Shown piece by piece: positions 14,055 to 25,825 of a stretch of DNA of 64,000 bases. Within the stretch, counting starts at the first letter, position 1; each line of letters starts with the position of its first letter. The notes beneath the pieces were generated by a model that worked only from the letters and a program-made list of their open reading frames with translations, did not search any database and was not told the origin of the DNA. The stretch lies in NCBI GenBank assembly GCA_034190875.2, contig CM067344.1:16017576-16081575 (forward strand), read 5' to 3'. The translations under genes were made by a program, and so were the position numbers. This DNA is from Urechis unicinctus. Taxonomy: Eukaryota; Annelida; Polychaeta; Xenopneusta; Urechidae.

Positions 14055-17000
14055 ACCAGATTGCACGTAACTTAAACAACCTGCAGACATTTCGCCCGAT
14101 TGATGGCCGTTTTCAAATGTGAAGAAACAATAAAAGAGTAGTATTGAAGAACTACTGTATTCTGAAAAAATCTCCCTTGCATATTGCTATTGAAAACAAT
14201 ATCTCGATCCCGTAGAAAGATCAAACATAATTATCCGCACCGACCTGATTGCCCCACGACAACGCAAAAGATGTATTCCTTAAATACCACGATCAACAGA
14301 ACAAAGGATGAGACATAAATCAATTCTTCGTTAGATTTGACTCAGTAATGAGATGTTGAAATCGGGGGATACATAAATAAGAAGCACAGCACAATAAGGG
14401 GATTGTTTCGGTTATGAGTGATGAGGAGATTATACACTTCATTGTATGCTCTGGGCGTAATAGGGTGATGCTGCCAATCACGCCTAAGCACGACCCAGCC
14501 CCATAATATGAGGGCCAGAGAGGTGGAAACACAGGATAAACATGGTATGACCAGATAATGGGGTCTGCTTAGAGTGGCTATAACGACGTCATACGGAGCC
14601 TCATCAGGAATAGTAAGAGGTCCATCGTGAGGTTCACTAGTGTCGTGCATTAGCCCTCTATAAACAAGACTTAGCAAACCATGGGGGGTCATGTCATTGC
14701 TACTTTACGGGGGGAAGGGGCGCTTTGTAAAGCACTTAACATAGATACGGTTTCCACAATACATCGCAAACACAATCCGTCCACAATACAACCATTCTGC
14801 ATAATATGTGATATGTGATAGACATGTCATACGGTGGAGCTCATTAACACAGTAACAGGCAGTGTTTAATGGCAGACATCAGATGATAAATCCGGGAAAA
14901 AGGTTGAGTTGCGCACAGGCCTTTATATAATTCTGACAACAAATGGTTATTAAATTGCAATGTAAGGGCGTTACATCAGCACAAACAATCAGTTACAGAT
15001 ATGAGCATTGACCAAAACGCACGCAATCACTTAATCGGTGATATTATATAACGCAAGTGTATAACCAGTTATTCTTAATAAGTAATTGTATGGTTGCCAG
15101 AAAATGATAATGGCCCCAACTGAGCCTACTAAATACAACACTAGACCTAAATAATATCAAACTACAAACTACCTAACTACACGAACCAGGCTTAACGCGA
15201 GGGAGGGTCGGATGAGGTGTGGGGGGGGGAGGGGGTGGTTGCGATTTATGCGGCAACAAGAAGCACTATGGTGCGCATGGGCTGCTGAGGCAGGTTTTAT
15301 AGGGATAACCGGAAATTGGCCGGTCCCAACTTGAAATCCAACTATTAACCAAAGAATGGGTCATTGCCTGTCCCTGCATGAGCTTCCCTGTGACGAGTTA
15401 TTTACACCCCTCAAAATGAGCAGAAGCAAAACGCTGTCCATGTAGCCAACCATACATCAGACGTTAATGTGATGGTTGTATACTACAAGTAAGATATAGG
15501 GAAAAGACGAACTCAGAAGTCGAAGCTTGTATAACTCAAACTGCATTTTGATAATTCTGATAATGTCGATTGATGGTTTGGGCTTGACAAACCAGTTTTA
15601 TTGGATTTCTCATACAAACATCTTGGGAAGTGCATTAACTTGACGTTAGCGTCACACCAGCAAAAAAAACCCAGCTTAATGAATGGCTGCTTAAGCATGG
15701 TCCTGGTGAGGCTTCGCACTCGTGCTGGGTTCATGGAATGGTATGAAAAGCATGTGGTAATTAGGGTTACGAGTGAGAGGCAGTGAGCCTGATGAGGCGC
15801 ACTAATGTGATGATTATGATGGATGGATGGGGAAGTGGTAACTAATGAACTCATACAAGCCATAGTGCCCTTAGCCTCTTAGAGGTAAGTGTAACGCCAT
15901 TGGAAAGTGGGGTTACTTGACACGGCTTTTCATAATAATGATCCCTCTATGCAATTCCTAATCATGATAAGGCCGTTGCATGATTTCACTGTAACGCATT
16001 TTTACCAGCAAACATCGATGGTTGGAACCAAAAGCACAAAAGTGGTTCTTTAGAAGTCCATTGCACATGGGATAAATATTGAAAATGATAGAACTATGGT
16101 TCGAAATAAACAACGAACCCAAAAAAGATTCAGATGCACTATAAAGCAAATAGCCGCTGGTTATTATGCCTAACCACAAATGGACCACCTGGAAAACAAC
16201 TGAACCAAGTTAATTGCATGGATCAAGCTTATTCAGCTGTACACTACAAGGATCAAAGAGCTGGGACAGGGGGGGCATGATGTGCTTCATGAAGGATCAA
16301 AGAGCTGGGACAGGGGGGCCATGACGTGCTTCCACGCTGCCACTCATTCAGCGCGCAAGCGCATTGCATATCGGGGATCATATTCTAGATGCATAACAGC
16401 ATGGATTGAACAGTTTAAGAATTGGCCATAATGTGTCCCTTCTCGGAATGTAAATAAACATAGACACGTGGCTGCCATCACACGTGGGACAAGACAGCAC
16501 GGTCCGTCCTGTGGGACGAAGACGAGGTTCAACCCCAGGGGAAGGGCCTTAAGTTAACAAGTCAGAACAAGCCAACGTCTGAATGAGTTATGAGGCAGTT
16601 TATATACAATACGACACGTTCTGTGATGAGGTGCACCATTGAGGAGGTAAGTTTTAGTGAAAACGCCACTGATGTATTCAAGTAAGGCGTTGCTATGATT
16701 GATATATGGGTTGCCATGCTACTCTCACACACTTTAAATTACCAATATGACATATATGGCCAACGGAATGGTATAACCCAAACATGCCTCTCGGAAGCTC
16801 GGTTCTCTGGGACACTTGACTGAGTGGTTAACAACACCATGCTTCAGAAAGATCTCATTAGCAATCTGTCATACAACGCTTGGCAATACACAATAGGCTC
16901 TACGGGACACATGCAATGATTGTGTATACCTATACTCCACTATACTTGGTTTCCAGTGACAACGAAGAGATGACAAAAGATGCGGATTTGTTGTGCAGTT

Positions 17001-17930
17001 AGATTTACGATGAATGAATTAGATATATGAACGTGTTGCCAGGTCTACATTAAGATAGCAACTTAATTGCCACAATGGGTTAAGAACACAATTTATGCAG
17101 AACAAGTGTATCATCTTTCTTTTGATTACCGCTGAGGGTGCCTGCTTTTGTAAGACCCCAACGGCTCTCACTCGCAAGTAAAAAAAATCCAAATGAACTT
17201 ATGGTAACACGAAATAACAGTACCTTAACGAATGACGCAAAAAAAGTGATATCCCGGTAGGTTTACGGCAGTGACGATGAGTACGACAGCGAACAATAAC
17301 TAGACCAGCTGATTGCATCAAACCATAAAGAAGAAGCCGCCATCTTAACTATCTGATGACCGACAATGAAAGCAACCTCTCAGATTCCTGACATGTCCAA
17401 TAGATTGGCACGGAACATTAATCAGACAGGTCATTGTTGTTATATGCAACTGTGGCACACAAAATAAAGGAAAAAAGAAGTTCATCACTAGTCCACGCGC
17501 TGTAATCACGTGATGCTTCTCAGAACCAGGTTTTATTAAGGTGGTTTTCCCCCAGCAATACATGATTTGAATATGGAATGTAATATATGTACATTGAGAC
17601 ATAATTGTGTGTGTGTACGAGTCACTGACTTCTCAGCGCCACAACGTCGCCCTCCGTCTGTTGGTAACCACCGCATGCTATAGCAACGCGGGGGGTGGTT
17701 GTTGGTGAGGAAACAATTCAGCTATATAATATCAAGGGGGTTGCCATAAGCGACTGCAACATTAACATACCGTATTAAGTGGGGAACAGTTACAGGTAAA
17801 TTATGAGATTTAATGTATCCCATAGACCTCCTTCCAACAAGCTGCCAGTGGTGACGTCATGCTAACGCCGCCTCATGGGAGGGCAAGTGTTAATGCACTC
17901 GACACAAGACATGTTGCAGCCCCTATTATA
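14055..17930. other. unique region without a supported gene
   Basis: From the end of the truncated third unit to the first minisatellite I find only short open frames on both strands, none with a recognisable domain. There is a G tract near 15222 and a duplicated 44-bp segment at 16248-16333. A tRNA A-box-like string, TGACTGAGTGG, lies near 16818 but has no B box after it. A gene spliced into small exons cannot be excluded. Confidence 0.6.
16248..16333. repeat. 44-bp tandem duplication
   Basis: Two adjacent copies of a 44-bp segment beginning AAGGATCAAAGAGCTGGG and containing a run of six or seven G. The copies differ by a few bases, so the duplication is not brand new. Confidence 0.85.
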
Positions 17931-18020
17931 CACACATTATCTCTGACCGTCAGTCATGATATTATCCATAATAAATGACATATATAAGTGTGATTTTAAA
18001 TTACATACGAGCAATGAGCG

Positions 18021-19000
18021 CTTCAATAATAATGAGCGGCTCAATAATGAGGAACATGAGTGGCTCAATAATAAGGAACATGAGCGGCTCAATAATGAGG
18101 AACATGAGCGGCTAATGAGGAACATGAGTGGCTCAATAATGAGGAACATGAGCGGCTCAACAATGAGGAACATGAGTGGCTCAATAATGAGGAACATGAG
18201 CGGCTAATGAGGAACATGAGTGGCTCAATAATGAGGAACATGAGTTGTTCAATAATGAGGAACATGAGTGGTTCAATAATGAGGAACATGAGTGGTTCAA
18301 TAATGAGGAACATGAGTGGCTCAATAATGAGGAACATAAGTGGTTCAATAATGAGGAACATGAGTGGCTCAATAATGAGGAACATAAGTGGTTCAATAAT
18401 GAGGAACATGAGTTGTTCAATAATGAGGAACATGAGTGGTTCAATAATGAGGAACATGAGTTGTTCAATAATGAGGAACATGAGTTGTTCAATAATGAGG
18501 AACATGAGTTGTTCAATAATGAGGAACATAAGTGGCTCAATAATGAGGAACATGAGTTGTTCAATAATGAGGAACATGAGTTGTTCAATAATGAGGAACA
18601 TGAGTGGTTCAATAATGAGGAACATGAGTTGTTCAATAATGAGGAACATGAGTGGTTCAATAATGAGGAACATGAGTTGTTCAATAATGAGGAACATGAG
18701 TGGTTCAATAATGAGGAACATGAGTGGCTCAATAATGAGGAACATGAGTGGCTCAATAATGAGGAACATGAGTTGTTCAATAATGAGGAACATGAGTTGT
18801 TCAATAATGAGGAACATAAGTGGTTCAATAATGAGGAACATGAGTTGTTCAATAATGAGGAACATGAGTGGTTCAATAATGAGGAACATGAGTGGCTCAA
18901 TAATGAGGAACATGAGTTGTTCAATAATGAGGAACATAAGTGGTTCAATAAGGAGGAACATGAGTGGTTCAATAATGAGGAACATGAGTGGCTCAATAAT
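18021..19000. repeat. 24-bp minisatellite, about 40 units
   Basis: About 40 head-to-tail copies of a 24-bp unit with the core AATAATGAGGAACATGAG. Units differ mainly at the last bases (GTGGTTC, GTTGTTC or GTGGCTC) and by GAG/AAG. Because 24 is a multiple of three, frames on both strands stay open for 250-300 codons, but all are pure repeat and open on both strands at once, so I do not call a protein. The first units at 18040-18200 carry a GCGGC variant and two short units. Confidence 0.95.
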
Positions 19001-19224
19001 GGGCCATGAGGGCGAAAGCTCGGCTCAGTAATTGAGCATATGACCCCATTTATATGGTCATGATTAGACATATGGTCGGCTAAAGGCAATACTTCTACAC
19101 CTCAGCAATGACGGCACCATAAATATGGTCCTTCCGGTCTCTTACAGCACTCAGCACCAACAGGACTCCATGTCGCATACAAATATAGGGAAGAAATTCT
19201 CCACCAGATGAATGCCATCACTGC

Positions 19225-19705
19225 GGATAGTGACGTCATGGTGTTCCTCGGGCGACATCACATCGTTTAATGACGCCATGATGTTTCTCATGGGTCATTA
19301 CAGCGTATGATGACGTGTTTCTCATGGGTCATTACAGCGTATGATGACGTGTTTCTCGTGGGTCATTACAGCGTATGATGACGTGTTTCTCGTGGTTCAT
19401 TACAGCGTATGATGACGTGTTTCTCATGGGTCATTACAGCGTATGATGACGTGTTTCTCGTTACAGCGTATGATGACGTGTTTCTCATGGGTCATTACAG
19501 CGTATGATGACGTGTTTCTCAGGGGTCATTACAGCGTATGATGACGTGTTTCTCATGAGTCATTACAGCGTCTGATGACGTGTTTCTCAGGGGTCATTAC
19601 AGCGTATAATAACGTCATATTGTGTTTTTCAGGGGTCATTACAGCGTTTAATGACCTCATGATGATTCTCCTGGGTCATTGAAGCGTATTATGACGTCAT
19701 GATGT
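19225..19705. repeat. 34-bp minisatellite with TGACGT core
   Basis: About ten units of 34 bp containing CATTACAGCGTATGATGACG and GTTTCTC. The outer units are longer and more diverged and keep TGACGTCATGATGT. One unit near 19450 lacks about 12 bases. Each unit contains TGACG(T), the half site of a CRE/ATF element, but repetition alone does not show regulation. Confidence 0.92.
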
Positions 19706-20315
19706 GTTTATCTGTGAATACTACAAGTTCCTGCTCGTAGCTATGCCGTGGTCCATGAATTTTTTTCATTGGAAGTGATTATCTTTAGGTTGTCTCGAAA
19801 CCAGTCCAAGGGAGGAAAATCCTTGAGCTGACCCATGCTCGAATTAGCCTCATTTAGACATATGCCTCAATGATGAAAAAACCTCATTAATAGGTTGGCT
19901 TCACAAGAATTTCCAAGCGCATATTTTCAGGCGATGCACAAGCAACACGGTCCATTTAATGTCCATTATCAGGCATTCGACTCTTGCAGGAAATGCAAGA
20001 GAGCTCGGGAATACATGATATTAAATATAACTTACAGTAAAGAAGACATTAAACAGTAAACTGGATGGCAAAGCTATTCCAGACCCCATACCAACGCCAT
20101 GTCTGATGCAGAATCATTACTACATGCATGGTCCAATTAAGGAAATGTGATCACAATTCATTAGATGCCTAGGAAGAAGTGCAATGAGAGACATTGTTTT
20201 ATGATATGGCAACCAACCGTTTGATAACAAGACTGCATTTTCAGATTCCATCGCAGTTACACACCATCTACAGAATGGTGGCTGGTGATGCACTTCAGCT
20301 ATCACTTATCCACAA
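19706..20315. other. spacer between arrays, nothing recognised
   Basis: Unique AT-rich sequence between two minisatellites. Only short open frames occur, with no domain, RNA gene or repeat that I can identify. Confidence 0.6.
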
Positions 20316-20329
20316 CCCAATCTGTCTGT

Positions 20330-20594
20330 CACCATCTGACTGTCGATGAGCCACACCATCTGACTGTGGATGAGCCACACCATCAGACTGTGGATGAGCC
20401 ACACCATCTGACTGTGGATGAGCCACACCATCAGACTGTGGATGAGCCACACCATCTGACTGTGGATGAGCCACACCATCAGACTGTGGATGAGCCACAC
20501 CATCTGACTGTGGATGAGCCACACCATCTGACTGTGGATGAGCCACACCATCTGACTGTGGATGAGCCACACCATCTGACTGTGGATGAGCCAC
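20330..20594. repeat. 24-bp minisatellite, about 11 units
   Basis: Eleven copies of a 24-bp unit with the core CTGTGGATGAGCCACACCAT. In the first half, units alternate between TCTGAC and TCAGAC, and in the second half all are TCTGAC. This suggests spread of a two-unit block followed by single-unit expansion. Open frames on both strands are by-products of the period. Confidence 0.95.
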
Positions 20595-21345
20595 CCCTTC
20601 ACTCAGCAGGTACATCTAAGCCATAATTATCACCGTCATTAACATCCAATGCCCCCTACCCCACCCACCCCACAACCAACCCCACCTAGTTAGCTGGACA
20701 ATGGTTCTAAATCTGTAGATGACATTTTCAACGAGATAACGAAATGACCAATTTAATAAGCTCAATATCATGACTGCATGCACACGCAATCTGGGACGGG
20801 CATTAAAATGCCCCTACGACTGAGTTTTATCATCCCATTAAGGATTGAGGGAACACCTTGACCAATCCTTTATGCATTGTAATCAGACCAAGCCTTGACC
20901 TATCGCCTTATGAATGCCGGACTGGAGGGGGTGAGAGCTTGCGAACTATAAACACACATCGCCGTATGCTTCCAGGCGATCTATAGGCGGGAATATAAAA
21001 CGAACAATAAGAGGAAGGTGAAAGATTCCCAGTACAATGTCGCCCTACAGAAGACCCAGCACGACGCACCAACAAGTTATCACAGGCAAACGAGGACATG
21101 ACTGCAATCGTCAAGTGATATCCACGGGCTAGTGACATTAGGAAGCACTCAAACCCCAAATCACCCATATTGCACATGGAGAAAGAGCCACTATAAAACA
21201 GTGGGGGGGGGGGGGGCACTATGCGAATACAAAGCTCTGAAGCAGCAGTTTAGAGAGTCAAAGTAATTGATCAGCACTCTTCAAAAGTGAAATGTCATAT
21301 CCAAATGGTATCCTACTCAGTAGTTTTCAGCCATTGACAACGCCA
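20595..21345. other. spacer, C-rich and G tracts, no gene recognised
   Basis: Holds a C-rich stretch near 20650-20690 and a poly-G run near 21203-21214. The minus-strand open frame at 20908-21219 has no recognisable domain. Confidence 0.55.
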
Positions 21346-21349
21346 GAGA

Positions 21350-21545
21350 GCCACAACCGAAACTCACATGGCCAACAGAGAGCCACAACCCAAAAACCCC
21401 GACTGTAGAACCCATGGCCAGCAGAAATCCACGACTGTAGAACCCATGGCCAGCAGAAAGCCACGACTGTAGAACCCATGGCCAACAGAAAGCCACAACC
21501 AAAACCCATAACTGGAGAACAAATGGCCAGCAGGGAACCACAACC
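21350..21545. repeat. 32-bp imperfect minisatellite
   Basis: Four to six imperfect units of about 32 bp sharing AACCCATGGCCAGCAGAAA and CCACGACTGTAG. The central units are nearly identical and the outer ones diverged. Confidence 0.88.
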
Positions 21546-22325
21546 ATACAAGGAGATTGAGGGCTGCCTCATTTTGATAAAGCAATCATCGCAGCCACAC
21601 CAAAGTACTCCGGGTCTTTTGTAGGTTAACCGTGAGTGAAACGTCTCGTATTCCTTACATGCGCATACAGACCGGAAACATCAAACATAATTAGCCGGAC
21701 CGATGGCGCTGTGAGCTGCCAACAAGCTACAAAAAGTAAACGAGTTCGTATTTCACTTGTGAGGTTTTTCCGTTTCACACAGTCTTATCAGACGGAGCAC
21801 CACAAGGAGTGAAATGACCACATCGATGAGGGTTACTCCGAGATGGACAGCGGTCACGTCGACGGACCAGAAGACAAACGAGAGCAGTTAAGACTACACA
21901 CAGATCCGTTAAAGAGCTTTGAGCATAGTACCACCATAAAGTGACTGCATACTCAGTGAACAACAAAGCAATAGCTTTTTAACGCTGTTATATATCACGT
22001 TATAATATCTCCAGTCTCTATGATGTGAAGGCAATAGAGTGATTTGCGAGAGGATGGGGGGCAGAGGACGGGCCGGACAATGGGATGACCATAAGCTGCT
22101 ATATGTAAGTCAATCATTAGGTTGACCGCTGGTCCCCATAAGCCTGATTAAAGTGCTCGTAAGGCAAAAACTAGTTCAGGAGAGGATGGTTTTCAGGGGA
22201 GATTCCCGCCGTTTCATGTGAAATCAAAGACTTGTTCCTTTCAACTTTTGATATGAATAACTGTGACAAGGCATCCCATTGGTCAGGATCACATCGTCTT
22301 TGTTATCCTCCAATGGACGTCGCGA
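21546..22325. other. unique spacer, nothing recognised
   Basis: No supported gene. A string near 21680-21700 resembles one near 14222-14245 (ATCAAACATAATTA followed by a similar CCGxACCGA), too short to call a repeat family. Confidence 0.55.
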
Positions 22326-22334
22326 TGCATATTC
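22326..22334. repeat. left 9-bp target-site duplication of element copy 1
   Basis: TGCATATTC directly precedes the element end TAGCCC and is repeated exactly at 22932-22940. Confidence 0.85.
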
Positions 22335-22931
22335 TAGCCCTACAAGACGTCTGAGTAGACGTCTTGCTCTTTCTGAAAACGACGCAATGAAAAACAATTG
22401 TGATCGATTCAGACAACTACCAAACACCAAACATACCCAAGTGATGGAGTTTTAGAATGCAATGATGTTCACGGACAATTTTATCCCATTTCGGCGGGGG
22501 ATTTCATCCATGGTAATTAGTTATAGTTCGATCAATTTAGAAGCGGTAAAAAGTCCGAAACACAGCACCATGTTTGGTTTCAAGTTCAAGACCACGTGCA
22601 TCGCGCATGCTCAGAATGATGTGACCCATCGACGACTAATGCTAAGGCAATGCGGAAGAAGCGGCGGGAAATCACCCGACCCAATATTTTCCAAAATGGC
22701 GGACATCGTATCGCGATTTTTCGGAAATGATATATAGATGGCATTTCTTGAAGAATAGTGTCGAGTGGGGGTAAGTTTTTTGGTGCGTTAGGAATTTTTT
22801 TGTACAGGCTCTTGATATATGTTATTTTGTAGATGCGTTATGCAGCACTTTAGCCAAACGTGTTTTCTTGGACGCGCCGAAAATGTCGAAGCAGAACGGT
22901 ATATATTCATAATACCGTTCGACCGGAGCTA
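22335..22931 (+). mobile_element. short non-autonomous DNA transposon, copy 1 (597 bp)
   Basis: The element runs from TAGCCCTAC to CGACCGGAGCTA. It is flanked by a perfect 9-bp direct repeat, TGCATATTC, at 22326-22334 and 22932-22940. Its last about 320 bp match 37460-37782 closely, and the first about 45 bp match the start of that second copy, which has its own different 9-bp duplication. The ends form only a short imperfect inverted repeat (TAGCCC/TAGCTC). It has no transposase frame, so it is a MITE-like passenger. A 9-bp duplication is typical of Mutator-like elements and also allowed in Merlin; the superfamily is not settled. It contains about 220 bp (around 22386-22605) absent from copy 2. 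Confidence 0.85.
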
Positions 22932-22940
22932 TGCATATTC
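22932..22940. repeat. right 9-bp target-site duplication of element copy 1
   Basis: Exact copy of the left flanking 9 bases, directly after the element end GAGCTA. Confidence 0.85.
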
Positions 22941-24423
22941 ATGAAATTGAAGAATATTGCAAATCGTCGTTCGAGGAAAAATAATCTGTGATTGGGTGTC
23001 CTTTTTCTCAATGAATGACTAGAATAGAGCCATTCCAGAAAACTGAACAAGCGCTTTATCAAACTGAGAAGAAATTGAAATAATAACAAAAAGGCCTATT
23101 CATAGCACAACTCTATTCCAACACCTTTCCAGTAACCAGCTGCTCATAAAATGGCCAATGTACACAATAAATACAAGGGACATGGTTAACACGTGCCACC
23201 GGACCGCTAACCACACTGCTGCAGACAGCCCCTCATGTCCGCCAAGCGCACAGGGAAAAGGGAATTAAAAAATCTAACTTCGTTGTTTATGGTTTCGCTG
23301 AACAGCATTCAGACTTAATGAAATATCGACACACAAAAGATATGTCATAACCTGATTGAGGTTGACGAAGTTCCGCAACACAACAACATAGCTCACAAGC
23401 GGCCGCGTAATGTAACGACGCGCGGGACTCATTCGGAATTGCAAATCAGCGCGTATAGGGTGATTTATAGACGAAATATCGATGTCATAAGGTGTAGACA
23501 ATAAGTGTTTACGACCGACAGCTTGAATACTGCTGATAGCCCACTTGGAACTTGGAAGTAGAGTGGTGTTGACATTTATTCCTGGGGTGAATATTGATAA
23601 CGAGGATAAACGGCTACGTTGACATGAGAAGCCAATATACCCAGCGACCGATCCGGATTTCTCCACCAATCAGCCCTACAATGTATGGTACACCAACAGC
23701 TTACTTGTTCGCTCACAAACGGCTGTCAAACGCGTTTAGAACATAGCCTCGGGCGACTTAACAAATCATCCCAGGCGTATAGATTTGATCGTGAAATGAC
23801 AATGCTTCTACAAGAGGGCGAAATGAGGCAGTGAAGAGATCACCTTGAGGATCATCTGGAAGGGAATGAGGAACAAGAGTGGCAGTTACAGTATCTGATG
23901 AGGTGCCTCTCAGACTTAATCTCATCCCTATTGCTAAAGCTTCTGACGAGGCCGAATAAAGGAGCTGTGTCATTCACACACAGCATGTGACAATGCATAT
24001 AAAAGTCTGACTACGCTTTGTCCCCGATGGAATGGTCAATGTGGTCGTTACACACAGTACGACAGCGCATTAATTGGTCACAACGCAATACACCCCAATA
24101 TAAAACGTGAAGTACTTCAGTGGTCATTATCACAGCACACCAGACATATAGCATAGTCTATAGAGATAATGGGTCGAGATCTCCTTCACAGCTTTGAAAT
24201 ATATTGAACTTGCCCTTGAAGAGATGTGGGTTTGCTTTCTGCACGGCGGCCCGCTAGAAGAGCCTGTCTTTGGCCTTCAATAAAACCATGAGTTCATTAA
24301 GAAATACTTCTAAAAGCAAAAGGGAACAACAAAGGAGCCGTCATTGTTATGTTGGGTAACCAGAAATGAAGCAAGCCGCGACATCCATGAATAGCAATAC
24401 GCATAATTCTGATGATATCAATA
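22941..24423. other. region without a supported gene
   Basis: Two minus-strand open frames, 23274-23669 (131 codons) and 23758-23973 (71 codons), look somewhat less random than their surroundings. They could be exons of an unrecognised gene, but I find no domain and no clear pair of matching splice sites. The rest is unique sequence with nothing recognised. Confidence 0.45.
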
Positions 24424-24830
24424 TGTTGATGTGGGCAGTGAGTGGAGCAGGTATCGTCGTATGTTGATGAGGAGAGTGCGTGGAGCAGGTGTAGTCGTAT
24501 GTTGATGAGGACAGTGAGTGGAGCAGGTGTCGTCGTGTGTTGATGAGGACAGTGAGTGGAGCAGTTGTCGTCGTATCTTGATGAGGACAGTGAGTGGAGC
24601 AGTTGTCGTCGTATGTTGATGAGGGCAGTGAGTGGAGCAGGTGTCGTCGTGTGTTGATGAGGACAGTGAGTAGAGCAGTTGTCGTATGTTGATGAGGGCA
24701 GTGAGTGGAGCAGTTGTCGTCGTATGTTGATGAGGGCAGTGAGTGGAGCAGGTATCGTCGTATGTTGATGAGGAGAGTGAGTGGAGCAGGTGATGATGAG
24801 GAGAGTGAGTGGAGCAGGTGTCATCGTCGG
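24424..24830. repeat. about 38-bp minisatellite, about 11 units
   Basis: Units contain TTGATGAGGACAGTGAGTGG and then AGCAGGTGTCGTCGT. Variants include GGACAG/GGGCAG/GGAGAG and GGTGTC/GTTGTC. Two units are shortened. Minus-strand frames rich in Ser, Thr and His are by-products. Confidence 0.93.
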
Positions 24831-24857
24831 TAATTATCACCTACAGCAAAGGACGCG

Positions 24858-25000
24858 CCTTTAAGCAACGCCAGAGTAGCGACTTCAATGATTGGCAACC
24901 CAACTTTAAGCAGCGGACCCGTGTTCGTTAGATGAGATCAAACAAGACGGAATCTCGCGGGATTGCACTCACGTCTGTACCCAATTCATTCACGCTGTCT
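24858..25000 (+). repeat. dispersed repeat, independent member
   Basis: About 140 bp similar to the segment at 5112-5250: ATGATTGGCAACCCA, then GATGAGATCAAAC, then GCACTCACGTCTG in the same order and spacing. It sits outside the 5.4-kb array and so marks a separate insertion or duplication of the same family. Confidence 0.5.
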
Positions 25001-25820
25001 ATACTGCGGACACATCTCCGAATGGATTAAATAAACCTCGATTCCCACAGGAAACGCGAGAGTTTTAGAAAAACTAATTAGGTACAGGAAAGAATTCCAT
25101 GTCGCCATCCAGAAAGCAAACAAAGCAGGTACCGCTAATCCCCACAAACACAACGTCCATGGAGATGGCGAGGCAGGTAACACTGCGCGACATTCCCCTA
25201 GTCCAATTGTGAATAGGCACGTCGATGACTAGCTCTAGAGGATAAAGGAAGCTTAATTAAACATGGCAGCATAAACCGAACTCTTAACTCTCGTGATGTT
25301 CAGCTTCTTAGGCTGCAGAGAAATACAGTCATACATGGAAGGGGCAATTTCTGCCGGGACTTGGATTGTGCAATGAGGTGTGCGCTGATGAATTGAGGAT
25401 AATCCGACAATCCGGGCGTGATGGTGAATTCGTAAGGCGTTACTGCTCACAGAAAGGATTCGTAACTTGCATTCCATATTCAGCCGGATGTTATACACAG
25501 CAGTAGATCAGTTTCCCTTCTTACTTTAGCGGTGAACTTATGCCTATGACGTGGGTAATGCGAATGTCCCTCTCTGTGAGCCATGGAGAGTTGTGGCCAC
25601 GAGGAGTAGATACTGTGGCTGGCGGCCTGTATTACCCTCTTTCGATTTGATACATCCCTGGATACCATACATTCTGCGTTGACATTACCATAAACCACCC
25701 AGTTATATTCCATTACACCATAACACAATACAATCACTAACCGACCGGGCTTGATACCCACGGAATAGGAGTTGTTTCATCGAGGAATTGTTATTGTCAC
25801 TGTTGGAACCGATCAAGGGT
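25001..25820. other. region without a supported gene
   Basis: Minus-strand open frames at 25253-25498 and 25480-25761 overlap near a possible donor (AAA|GTAAGA near 25525). No domain is recognised and no acceptor fits well. Otherwise unique sequence. Confidence 0.45.
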
Positions 25821-25825
25821 GGGTG

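Noticed and set aside
16800-16850. tRNA A-box-like string
   Set aside because: No B box at a suitable distance and no cloverleaf.
18089-19089. Open frames of about 250-300 codons on both strands
   Set aside because: They lie wholly in the 24-bp array; the period is a multiple of three, and frames are open on both strands at once.
24297-24840. Overlapping minus frames rich in Ser, Thr and His
   Set aside because: Repeat-derived, in two frames at once.
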